Below, piece by piece: positions 33,668 to 44,700 of a DNA stretch of 64,000 nucleotides (position 1 is its first letter; the number at the start of each line of letters is the position of its first letter). Where the stretch lies: positions 10,940,313-11,004,312 of the forward strand of contig NC_092647.1 of the NCBI RefSeq assembly GCF_039555335.1, read 5' to 3'. Source of the DNA: Amphiura filiformis. Its lineage: Eukaryota > Echinodermata > Ophiuroidea > Amphilepidida > Amphiuridae. The position numbers and the translations under genes are program-made. Under the pieces are notes generated by a model. That model searched no databases. It was not told where the DNA came from and worked only from the letters and a program-made list of their open reading frames with translations.

Positions 33668-33750
33668 TAAATAAATATTTACCTGCTAATATTTTCGGTA
33701 ACTACATAACATGTAACTGTTGCCATCCTCAGGCAGTAATGACTGGCTGA
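33668..33750 (-). ncRNA. degenerate hammerhead-ribozyme-like sequence of the Penelope-like element
   Basis: Read on the minus strand it has CTGAGGA (matching the CUGANGA core), then GGCAAC..GTTACC as a weakened stem II, then GAAA. After that comes ATATT-AGCAGGTA-AATAT as a 5-bp stem III hairpin and T as the possible cleavage residue. Penelope-like elements are known to carry such ribozymes. Stem I does not pair well here, so this is probably an inactive remnant. Confidence 0.4.
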
Positions 33751-33784
33751 CTGTCTTCTTCACACTTGGATGATTTTGGTGTTT

Positions 33785-34743
33785 CTAGAAGACAGTCGTA
33801 AATTCTCCCCCGTCTCTGTTGAGCTTGACTTGTTTTTCCTGTCTGATGGCTATGGACTCCTTTATCTTGCGATTTAGGAACTTGCTTTCCTTCTTAACAA
33901 TCTTGATATTGGGGGAGTCCAATTTGACCTGTGTTCTTATTCTTAAGATGTTCTGCGACAGCAGAACTCTTGACTGCACTTTTACATTGTGACGTGTGTT
34001 CTTTCAGACGATCACCCAAAGCCCGTGCAGTCTCGCCGATGTACACACTCTCACAGTCCGAACACGGAATACGGTACACCACACCTGATTGATCTACAAT
34101 CTTGGACTTGTCCTTCGGAGCAACAAGCTGTTGACGGAGAGTACTGATGAGCGGTTTAAAAGCAGTCTGAACGTTGTAGGTGCCAAAAATGCGCTTGAGT
34201 TTCTCTGAAACTCCTTTCACATACGGGAGAAGTGTGAGGGGCGGCTTTCTGAAAAGCCAGAGCCAGATGTGACTGCAGTGCTGTTGGTTGTTGGTTTCTT
34301 TTTCTGAGTAGCTTTAGAAAAAGTCCAGTTCTCGTATCCACATCTGGAAAGTGCACTTTTTATATGCGAAAGTTCCTGATCGCGATATTATCCGCTCTAT
34401 GGAACAGTGTTTTGGCCACTCTAAGTTTGTGTTGAAGTGGATGGTGGCTTTCAAAGTGCAAATACTGGTCCGTATGCGTGGGTTTGCGGTATACTTGTAC
34501 CTTTAAGTTAGCGTCTTCCTTTCGTGTGATAAGAGTATCTAAGAACGGAAGTTGTTTATTGTTCTCAGGTTCGATGGTGAATTTGATGTCAGTGTCTACG
34601 TTGTTGATGTGATCAGTAAACTCATGAATTTTATCAGTCTTTTAACACCACGAAAGTATCGTCGACGTAATGAAGCCAAATTTTCGGTGGGCAAGGAGAG
34701 GATTTTAAAGCTTCCTTCTCAAAAGCGTTCCATGAATAGCTAC
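33785..34743 (-). pseudogene. Penelope-like retroelement ORF, 5'-truncated and frameshifted
   Basis: Reading downward on the minus strand gives AFEKEALKSSPCPPKIW, then HYVDDTFVVLK (the reverse-transcriptase YVDD active site). A frameshift follows, then HEFTDHINNVDTDIKFTIEP, LPFLDTLITRKEDANL and VYRKPTHTDQYLHFESHHPL. A second frame gives the GIY-YIG endonuclease: GVVYRIPCSDCESVYIGETA, then AVAEHLK. A third gives KESKFLNRKIKESIAIR and LNRDGG. RT plus C-terminal GIY-YIG defines Penelope-like elements. Several frameshifts show it is dead. Confidence 0.88.
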
Positions 34744-34744
34744 A

Positions 34745-34975
34745 TAGCGAGACTAAGATCTAGAAACACCCCCGAAATGCTGTTTTGGGGAATTTTGCTA
34801 GCTGAATCTTTTTGATGAAGTCAATCTTTGACAAGATGTAACTTTGCTACGGAAAGTGCTATGAAAATAAGGTTTTCAGTTTTGGCTTTGTTTACTCAAG
34901 GGCTTTAATTTGATATAAAATGATGCAGTTTGATGGCAAATTTGAATTCACCTAGGATACCTACATACATTTACC
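34745..34975 (-). repeat. LINE 3'-end repeat, copy 5
   Basis: It has the same block order as copy 1, starting at 'gagactaagatctagaaaca', immediately next to the truncated end of the Penelope-like ORF. Confidence 0.65.
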
Positions 34976-35640
34976 ATGTTTATAATCAATTAATCATGGT
35001 AATAATTACAATACATTTACAGTCACATGAGGATGCAGGTGTAAAAGACAGAATGCAGAAATGACAGAAAATGCAGAACTGAAGGTACTGATGAGTATTA
35101 ATTTTGGGAGTTCTAAAAGGCCTAAAATTAAAAGAACAGATTATTCAAGGAAACCTAAATGTGACGTGTCAAATGTCAAAACCAGACACTTTTGGGCAGG
35201 ATCGTAAATGGAGAAATAGCCAAAAATCTGCTGGTGGGTGGTTTTTTCACAATTTGGGTTTGTTGCGAATTTGTGATGTTATCAATGTTTTGTCTGATAG
35301 TTTCAGCCCGGAATATAATTGTATTTTTTGAAACATTTTTCAAGTTAATTCCTACTCTCAACATTGTCAACAATATTTTTAAAGGCCGATATCTCGATTT
35401 CCAATTTTATAATACCATAATTAACTTCCGAACTCAATATCTTCGCTTAGGAATGTCCGATTTCATTGGGGAAAACGTCGTTGTGGAGCAAAATATCTCT
35501 ATGTAAAAACCTCAAAATTCACAACCTGCCCCAAAATGTCTGCTTTTGACATGACATGTCACAAATATGTTGTCTATACCCAAATATATGATTTATTTTT
35601 GTGATGAGATAATCTGTAATTTCTGGATGTCTGTTTTGGT

Positions 35641-37260
35641 TTATCCAAGAAGGAGTCCATTACAATAATCCAGTCTGGAGAGATGGCAGGTGTCATAGTC
35701 CAGGAATCTACGTATGATACACAAAATATTGCGGAGTTGGAAGTTTAAGTTTGTGCAGAGAGATTTTACATGTGAAGATATGGACATTTGTGAGTCAAAG
35801 ATGACACCAAGATTACGAACACTGTCACTGGGATACATGTATTGTAACATCGAGCAACAAGCAAAGAAATAGGAGACATGTGGTGTTTGAGCAAGGGTAG
35901 CGCTAAGTTGCTTTTTGGGGTCTCGGACCCGTACCACCCCCTGTTTTTAAATTTTCTGCAAGTGCAGGGGTCCCTGCAGACCCCCCAGTTTTTCAATCTA
36001 CATGTAGCACTATTGCAGACATACTATTTATGCTGCATTTGTGCAACTCGGACTCACCAAACTCTACTCCGGACCCCCTACTTTTTAATTTTCTGCAAGT
36101 TCTGGGGTCCCTGCGGACACTGGAGTGTTTAGTTCTAGCGCTACCCCTGTGTTTGAGGTGTGGTGATGTTATTACCATAAACTCTGTCTTGTCATCGTTT
36201 AGCTTAAGCATATGTTGTTATTCATCCAGTTCTTTATGGATTTGATGCATTCAGAGAGCCGGTGAAGCGAAGAAGCTGTGGAAACATTATCTTTTGGGTT
36301 AAAACCAACATAAAGTTGTATGTCATCGGCATACATATGATACAATACACCAAACTAACTCAATACAATACTTCCTATAGGAAGAGTATAAATTGGATCT
36401 TCATCTGGACCTTTGTGCAGAACACCTTGGTACCTTAGTGATGGGGTGTTAACTTCACTACTTCTTCTTTGTTTGTTGATCAGCCTGTGAAAGACCTTAG
36501 GATCAGCAAAGATGGTTTCCATCAGCTGCTCGTGCAGGTCAGCATCCCTCATGGCCTTTGTCTTTCCTCACCTGGGATCTCAGCTGTTGTTATACCCGGG
36601 TTGTTATACAGCAGATCCTGGAGTTATGCGTTTCAATAGCCTCAACTTTATAATTGGTCATGGATTTATGAAGGCTGTACCTTTTTCCCCTCTTGTCCTG
36701 TGGGTGGGGAGAGTTTGTTCACGGGTGTCGAAGCAAATGGCATGATATGCAAATTGCAATATCTCCAAGTTGTTCAAGCTCCCTATTTACTTCATATTCA
36801 TGTAGCCAGTGTTCTTGTATGGCCACAATGTCAAACTTGTTCGCCAACTTATGAAGAACATGGTACCATAGTTTGACTTAAAACCCGATATTGTAACTTG
36901 CCAAAGTGAGGGGGGATCTGTGAACAGCTTCGCGTACGTACAGGTGTGTGAAAGTTGAGGCCCTGCCGCTTCCTAAAAAAGAGGTTGTCTTGTGAACTGC
37001 TTGATTTGCTTCGTGTAAGTCTGACTTGCCTTCCACTGCTTCGTTCAGGTCGACTGCTCTTGCTGTTGTGGGGTCATCTGCAGTGAGGAGCTCTGCATCC
37101 TGCTCGTGAGAGATAGCATTCCCAGTGCAGGGCTCAGTACCATGTTGATCTTGTTTATGTTTCAGACTGGGCATTCGCTGAGTTGACTCTACCTCACATT
37201 TGCTGCCATTACATCTGGTGTTATAGGCACCTTGATGGTTCTCTAGTTCTATGTCCCACT
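35641..37260 (-). pseudogene. L2/CR1-like LINE ORF2 remnant (endonuclease and reverse transcriptase)
   Basis: On the minus strand, in order: LASYNIGFKVKLWYH and FDIVAIQEHWLHEYE (APE-type endonuclease start) near 36750-36890; ADPKVFHRLINKQRRSS near 36500; HMYADDIQLYVGFNPKD (RT active site YADD) near 36310; MLKLNDDKTEFMVI near 36190; and, past an inserted hAT MITE, VRNLGVIFDSQMSISSHV and SRLDYCNGLL near 35700. Regions are missing or out of frame, so it is defunct. Confidence 0.8.
35892..36149. mobile_element. hAT MITE (258 bp), GGGTAGCGCTA family, exact 8-bp TSD, inside LINE
   Basis: The ends CAAGGGTAGCGCTAAG and TAGCGCTACCCCTG are inverted. TGTTTGAG is duplicated at 35884-35891 and 36150-36157. 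It splits the LINE reverse-transcriptase coding sequence and is the sister copy of 26443-26705. Confidence 0.93.
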
Positions 37261-37261
37261 T

Positions 37262-37345
37262 GTTATTATTATTATTATTATTATTAGTTATTCTTTCTTT
37301 ATTGAGGGTTATACTGCTTCAGTGACAAGCACTGCTTTTCAAGCA
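37262..37345 (-). repeat. LINE-type 3' end with (TTA)n tail
   Basis: On the minus strand 'gagggcctgcttgaaaagca' leads to 'caataaagaaagaataa' and a (TAA)n tail, typical of CR1/L2-class 3' ends. Its body would lie at higher coordinates. Confidence 0.55.
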
Positions 37346-37536
37346 GGCCCTCATTGTATACATGTTATAGGAACAAAATATATTAATTACGATATACACA
37401 ATATTTACAAAATATCATACAGTATTTACACTGTATTTACAATACATTACAAATAAGTATAATGGTATCATCTACTACAAGATAATTATAAATACCATGA
37501 TTCAAAATACATACAATAATTATATTTATACAAAAA

Positions 37537-38034
37537 TCAAGCAAGCAAATGAACAAAATGTAGATAAAGTCCCACGGTTTGTACTGTGCATTGGTGGTCT
37601 TGCATATGCTTCCGGGGGGCTACTCTCGTAGTACTATCAACCTTCCGCATAAAGTCCCTGTTACTAGCATACATGTATGGGCTTTGTCGCTCACCTGAGT
37701 CCCCAACACGGGCATGTTCTCCTACGCACCCCTCACCGATGTCGACGCTGCTGGTAGCCGTTGCGTGCTTCCACGTGGGTGGTGTGTCAGCCTTGCGTTT
37801 GCTTTTGTCGCTATACCTGTAGGATCCAGATTGGTCTATCTGACTGTGTCCTTTGTCATCATCACCTTTGTTGTTAATTTCAATATCAGTATTGCTGCTT
37901 GACGCATTGCAAGGTGGTCCTTTTCTCTTCATGGTACTTGTGTGGCTTCCCTTGAAGATTGTATTGCTATCTTGACTGGTCTGTCTCTGATTTGAATTAT
38001 TAATAAATGCTGTTTTGTTTTTTAATTGATGCAT
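37537..38034 (-). other. open reading frame of unknown origin, probably retroelement-derived
   Basis: A 165-codon minus-strand frame is polar and Ser/Asp/Lys-rich (for example MKRKGPPCNASSSNTDIEIN and SDKSKRKADTPPTWKH). It lies upstream of a LINE-type 3' end in the same orientation. I recognise no domain. It may be part of a LINE ORF1 or 5' region rather than a host gene. Confidence 0.3.
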
Positions 38035-38600
38035 TAAACTTGCTTGACTTGAGTCCAGTCCTTGTTTAAGGAGTTTAGGGGTTAGGGTTGGGGTAGGGCA
38101 GTCTTGTAATAAGACTAGTAGAGTTGCACCCTATTCGGCAATCACTCCAAATATTTTTATAAACCATGATGTCATCAGTTCAAATTACCTTTCTCCAATC
38201 AGAAGCCATAATGTATCAACGCCGGGTTATATGCATGCATGATTTTTTTCCTGTTATGCACATTTTGAGAGCTGCCATTTTGGACACCACATGCTTTCAA
38301 TCATTAAATATAAAAGCAGTTTAAAAAATTAACTGTTGCCATGAAATCAAACGCAATTTTCAATAACTGGCAGTACTGGGACTTCAATTTATTATTAAAC
38401 TTTCTTTGTTTTTAGGAATGACACAAACACTTTGGGAAAATTTACACAATTTTAATATTTTTATGCTGGGATTTCTGAATAAGCTTTTTTAGAAAAAAAC
38501 TCAACTCAAAATGCTTAGTAATATATTGTGACACACACCTCTTCCCATCTGCAGATCATCTTCATACTGGGCAGTGGTACCAGAACCAACTCAACACAAA

Positions 38601-38751
38601 ATGCCGCTAGTTATATTGTGTGGGTTTCCATGCAGTGGGAAGACAACAAGGACGGATCAGTTGAGTAAGCATGTTGAAGAGAACCACAAGAGGACTGTTA
38701 ACATTATCAGTGATCATACTCTTAGAGTGGATAGGAATGCTGTGTATGCAG
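38601..38751 (+). CDS. KTI12: KTI12 exon 1 (Walker A)
   Basis: The start is the ATG at 38601 in 'caacacaaaATG'. It encodes MPLVILCGFPCSGKTTRTDQ through RVDRNAVYA. The donor 'gttggt' has T at +3. The nearby stronger-looking 'gtatga', four bases on, would give a stop at the junction. Confidence 0.93.
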
Positions 38752-41700
38752 GTTGGTATGATACATGGAGAAAACAAATTCATTTTATGTAAAGATTCTT
38801 GCAAAATAGATTAAACTTCAAGAGTCAAAATGGGTGATTTTTGTATATAAACAAATGCACCCAAATTTCTATCAAATATGCACCCAAATGTCTATCAAAC
38901 ACACCCAAATGTCTACCAAATGTCTACCAAATGCACCCAAATGTTGATCAAATAAACCCCAGTGTCTACCAAATACACCCAAATGTCTGCCAAATACACG
39001 CATATGCCTACCAAATGCACCCAAATGTCGAACAAATACCCACATATCTACCAAATGCACCCAAATGTCTACCATTAATGCACCCAAATGTCTACCAAAT
39101 GCACCCAAATGTCTAGTATCAAATACACCCATATATATCTACCAAATACAACCAAATGTCCTCTAAATGTCTACCATTAATGCACCCAAATGTCTACCAT
39201 TAATGCACCCATATATCTACCAAATACAACCAAATGTCTACCAAATACAACCAAATGTCTACCAAATGCACCTAAATGTCCACCAAATGTCTACCATTAA
39301 TGCACCCAAATGTCTACCAAATACAAACAAATGTCTATCAAATACACCCAAATGTCTACCAAATACAACCAAATGTCTACCATTAATGCACCCAAATGTC
39401 TACCATTAATGCACCCAAATGTCTACCAAATGCACCCAAATGTCTACCAAATACAACCAAATGTCTACCAAATACACCCAAATGTCTACCAAAAATGTCT
39501 ACCATTAATGCACCCAAATGTCTACCAAATACAACCAAATGTCTACCAAATGCACCCAAATGTCTACCATTAATGCACCCAAATGTCTACCAAATACAAC
39601 CAAATGTCTACCAAATACACCCAAATGTCTACCATTACCATTAATGCACCCAAATGTCTACCAAATGCAACCAAATGTCTACCAAATGCACCCAAATGTC
39701 TACCATTAATGCACCCAAATGTCTACCAAATACAACCAAATGTCTATCAAATACACCCAAATGTCTACCAAATACAACCAAATGTCTACCAAATACACCC
39801 CAAATACAACCAAATGTCTACCAGATACACCCAAATATCTACCAAATACACCCAAATGTCTACCAAATACACCCAAATGTCTACCATTAATGCACCCAAA
39901 TGTCTACCAAATACAACCAAATGTCTACCAAATGCACCCAAATGTCTACCATTAATGCACCCAAATGTCTACCAAATACAACCAAATGTCTACCAAATAC
40001 ACCCAAATGTCTACCAAATGCACCCAAATGTCTACCATTAATGCACCCAAATGTCTACCAAATACAACCAAATGTCTACCAAATGCACCCAAATGTCTAC
40101 CAAATACAACCAAATGTCTACCAAATACACCCAAATGTCTACCAAATACAACCAAATGTCTACCAAATACACCCAAATATCTACCAAATACACCCAAATG
40201 TCTACCAAATACACCCAAATATCTACCAAATACACCCAAATGTCTACCAAATGCACCCAAATGTCTACCATTAATGCACCCAAATGTCTACCAAATACAA
40301 CCAAATGTCTATCAAATACACCCAAATGTCTACCAAATACAACCAAATGTCTACCAAATACACCCAAATGTCTACCAAATACAACCAAATGTCTACCAAA
40401 TACACCCAAATATCTACCAAATACACCCAAATGTCTACCAAATACACCCAAATGTCTACCAAATACACCCAAATGTCTACCAAATTTACAAATGGACTGT
40501 TTGTAGTTCTCATTATCTGTATGAAAGATTAAAACACCAAGGTTATGTAAACCATGCACACAGGCTTGGTCTGCATACAGTGTATTGGTGAAGATTTGTT
40601 CATTCTCATTATTTGCTACCAATCCCATAATTATAAAGTAACAGTTTGATATCAATTATAAATAAACATGTTGGTCACCGGTACACTTTTTCTATGATAT
40701 AGATTCAAAACAAGAAAAGGAAGTCAGAGGATCACTGAAATCTGCTGTAATCAGGTGTGTAAAATAAAGTGGTACTATACACATTACACCCCCTGATAAC
40801 TTTTGTGACTAATTTTGCATTTTTCATATGGGGTAAGGAATCCAATTACTTCACTGAAATTTCAGTGATCCAAGACAAGTGGTTCATTATATGTTAAGAA
40901 ATGAGGTACATTCTAGCGGTACCTCTTTTCTTATCATAATGTACCGTTTGTCTTGAGTCACTGAAATTCCAGTGTAGTAACTGGATTCCTTGTTCCTATA
41001 ATATACATAACTTTTGTTACCAGTGTGTAGCTATATATTTGAGAAAAATGTAAAGTTAGTCACAAAATTTATCAGGGGGTGTGGTACCACCTTAGAGATT
41101 GATCACTATTTATGCCAGGGGGAATAATAGGGGGATTTGGAAAAAAATGACCATGTGTGTAAGATTAAGATCATGTCTTCCATATTGGGTGTATGTATAT
41201 CAACTGGAATAGCGAATTGGCTGTTCTGTATAATTGTATTACCTTAATTTTCATTTTGCAGGTTGATGTCTAGAGAGAATGTAGTCATTTTGGACTCACT
41301 CAATTACATAAAAGGTCAGTGATATAAGCATCATTAATTTGTTCTCATACGCTAGTTGTAATGTTTGAATGTTTCCATGTTCCAGTGTATGATGCGTAAA
41401 CCTCTTCCTCTGTATGATTATATTAGGCTGGCGGGTAAGCATCATTAATTGATCTCGTACACTGGTATGTAATGTGTTGTTTGTACTGTTCACCCTTGAC
41501 TGCTCATATCCAAAAGTACCAGACTTGAGTCCTGTTTATCAGGGACAGTCGATCTGTGTAGCTCAGTGGTAGAGCGGTCGCCCGACAAGCGAGAGGTCTG
41601 GGGTTCAAGTCCCCACACAGGCAGGTATGTCCAGAGTTTTTTCTCTGGTATAGCTGCCTATGCATGTTATGTTTCCATTTGTAAATTCATGTTTATATGT

Positions 41701-44700
41701 GCTAGTGTGCGATGCGTAATTCTTCTTTCCCCTGTATCAGTGATATAATTTGTGTTGTTTTTGATTTGGATCATGTTTAGGATCCCATTAGGCTATTACA
41801 TTTGAAATTAACACCCACCCACTCCCTGTGGAAGAGTTAACAAAAGTTATCCGCAGAGGGAGTATGGCTTTCAAATAGCATAGAAAGTTAAGTGGGTTTA
41901 ATACTAATGTACTTACATTTTAAATGCTCTAGTTGTGGAAGATATAGGTAAGCCATATACAGGGGGAGAATAGGTTTCAAAACTTCCATTTGAAAAACAT
42001 ACTCCCTCTGTGGAAGACTTTTCTTTATAAAGCTTCCGTAGGGGTATGGTAGATCTCAAATGGAATAGGCCATTTTTCACAAGGCTCATCATGGCAACAG
42101 ATCTGGTATAGATGATAACAGATTTCCCATAATCAGTTTATTAGTTAGCCACCCACCCACCTGTCAGTTTGCCTAGGACAGGCAAAATTAATGGCTGGGA
42201 CATTTACTAAACTCTATAAAAAAGTTCTGTGAACTCGAAACAAGACCAAACTAATCAGGGCTATACCAAATGCTATTTGAACTGACTGAACCACCAGAGG
42301 TTGCAGAGGTCTGGTTTATGTTTTCAGAGTCATATTTTGGACACTCAGTTTTGGTGAAAATAATGGACACTTGCCAAACCTTATCTAAGACCCTGCCCAT
42401 AATTGGATCAAAGTATTCTAGCCCTAGTGTGGACTGTTCACAACCTATTGAATACTGTACGTAATAGTAATTGTAAAATGTTTCAAGCACAATACAATCA
42501 ACTGACAAATATATTTATTGTTTTGTCCCCCTCAGGTTTTAGGTATGAGCTGTATTGTGCAGTGAAGTCATCACAGACACCGCATTGTGTGGTGAGTAAT
42601 TCCCTCTAAGGCGACGACAAAAACACCCCGTTTTACGGGCCTGACTGACCCAGATTTTGTGTTTTGTTTTTTTTAAGCCAAAATTCATTGAAACATTTTT
42701 AAGCCAAAATTCATTGAAATATGCCACATTTTTGCCACATTTTTCAAGCTTTCTGTGATATTGTAGGGTCATTTTTTAACAACATGGTTAGACTATCTTT
42801 TGAACAAAGTGCTCAATCCCAAAAATGGGAGAACATATAAAAGTTCAAAATTTAGACCTTCCGGAATAGTTTCAAACCAAACTCAGACAGAGTAACGACT
42901 CCTATTCTGGAAAGCCTTAACTTTGATTTTTTTTGTTTAAATTAAAAATGTTTTTAATTGCCTTTTCTGATCTCCTAATTCGGACATGTTGTATAAATCT
43001 ATGTTTGTTTGTGTTTAGATTCACTGTGCTACGTCAGCAGATCAAGCAACCACATGGAATAGTCAGAGGGAGGAAGCAGACAGATATAGTCAGGAAATGT
43101 AGGTACTACAAATTGTTATACTTTGTCCTTGTGTCCTCATAAAATCTTCCTCCTAAGAACATCCTTGATGGGTGTATCGCTGGAGGCTTTTATCCTGGAA
43201 CCTAGGATTGAGTACTTGGATCTGAGACAAATATAACTAAAGAGATAGGAAGCAATGCACTTTTACCATTATCCACTGTGAACTATGTCTTGTGTGACAT
43301 CATTATACAAATACCTCAATCAATTTCTCAAATTAAATTGTCACACTTTCTATATTGTGCAATCAGTAAAAGAACATGCTCAGTACATGCACAAACATTC
43401 AAATCTTAATGTGACAAAAAATCAAACTCATAGGTTGCATTAATTTGGCAGGAATTGTTACACAAAAATGGGCCATAATTCATTAAATTATGTCAAAATG
43501 TAATGTAAACTTCTTCTTTTATCAGATTTTGACATAATGTCTTAAAATTTTAGTCGAACATGTATGCGATGTTCATAACATAGTACTTACACTGCGTGCG
43601 GGATAGTTAGTTATACAGACACATCAAAGGGTTGTACCCTATTACGACCGCCGGTGTAACATGTATTGGCGCTGGTAGTAAATTCCAATTTTCTTTGATT
43701 TACCTCACTTGTTCGGCTCAAAATTAAAAGGGGACATATCTGACAGTAAAAGCTAACATTTTATTGAAAAGAAATACTAATCTATTTTTATAGAAGTGTT
43801 ACAATATGGCTTTAATTTAGTAGCTTCTGAGCACTATTGAGCTTTGCCTGGCTTCGGCCAAATGTTATAAATAAAAATAAATATAATCTTTCGCTCTTTA
43901 TTTGTGTTTTCCACTTACAGTATACATATAGAAAAGTTTTAGTGGCACTGACATTTAATTTTTGTTGTTGTATTTCTCTGTTTTAGTTTAGATGGTTTAG
44001 TCATGAGATTTGAAGCACCTGAATCAAGGAATAGATGGGATTCACCTCTATTTACAATATTACCTGATGATGAGCTTCCTTGTGAAGCTATATGTGATGC
44101 AATATTCCACCGAAAAGCACCACCTCCTAATCTATCTACCGTATCGGTAAGTGTTGTTAACTGGAATCAGGCTCTTTTTAAAGGAGTATTTTGTGATCTT
44201 AGCATCCTCCTTTTATGACATTTTTCAGTAGATATCCACGAAAAAAAGCGTATTCCCAAAATTTCAGTTGATTTCAATTTTGCGTTTGCGAATTATGCAT
44301 GATTATGTGTATACACTGCTCCATAGACATTGTGTTGTAATTTCGTTCTGGTGTACCAGAACCTAATTCAAATTTCATGATATCTTTGCTAAACGAATTA
44401 ATCTGCAAGAAATATTTGATACATTAACATTATGTAGCTAGAGGTTTCCAGTGCAGGGTTCGATTTACTTTGAAAAACTTATTACATGTATTTAGGTGAT
44501 GTTCTTATTATATTGGCATATGTTTACATTGTAAAATATTGCTATACAAGCTGATATTTGTGTAGCAGGTTGTCCAAAATGGGGAGCATTTCCAGTGGTA
44601 TGAAAATCTCAACTTTTTTGAGAAAAATGGGGGGATGAGACTGTGGATCACAAAATGCCCTTTTAAGTGGCCATATTTCAACATTTTCGCCTTTCAGTAT

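Larger units (their letters stand above)
30655..38600. other. intergenic retroelement-rich region between DUT and KTI12
   Basis: DUT and KTI12 start divergently about 8 kb apart. Apart from the LINE, Penelope-like and MITE pieces listed, no host exon was found. Bases 30655-31030 and 38035-38570 hold no recognisable element. An acceptor-like 'cttcccatctgcag' at about 38541-38554 hints at an upstream non-coding KTI12 exon. Confidence 0.6.

Noticed and set aside
38574-38600. Upstream KTI12 start adding VPEPTQHK
   Set aside because: The codon there is GTG, not ATG; the ATG at 38601 gives the conserved MPLV start of KTI12 proteins.
39583-40655. Long open frames (150-208 codons) on both strands
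   Set aside because: They are the 21-bp minisatellite read in its three-base-compatible period; identical repetitive peptides appear in several frames and no domain is present.
42251-42508. Overlapping frames on both strands before KTI12 exon 4
   Set aside because: No recognisable domain and no matching splice phases; likely chance or an unrecognised repeat.
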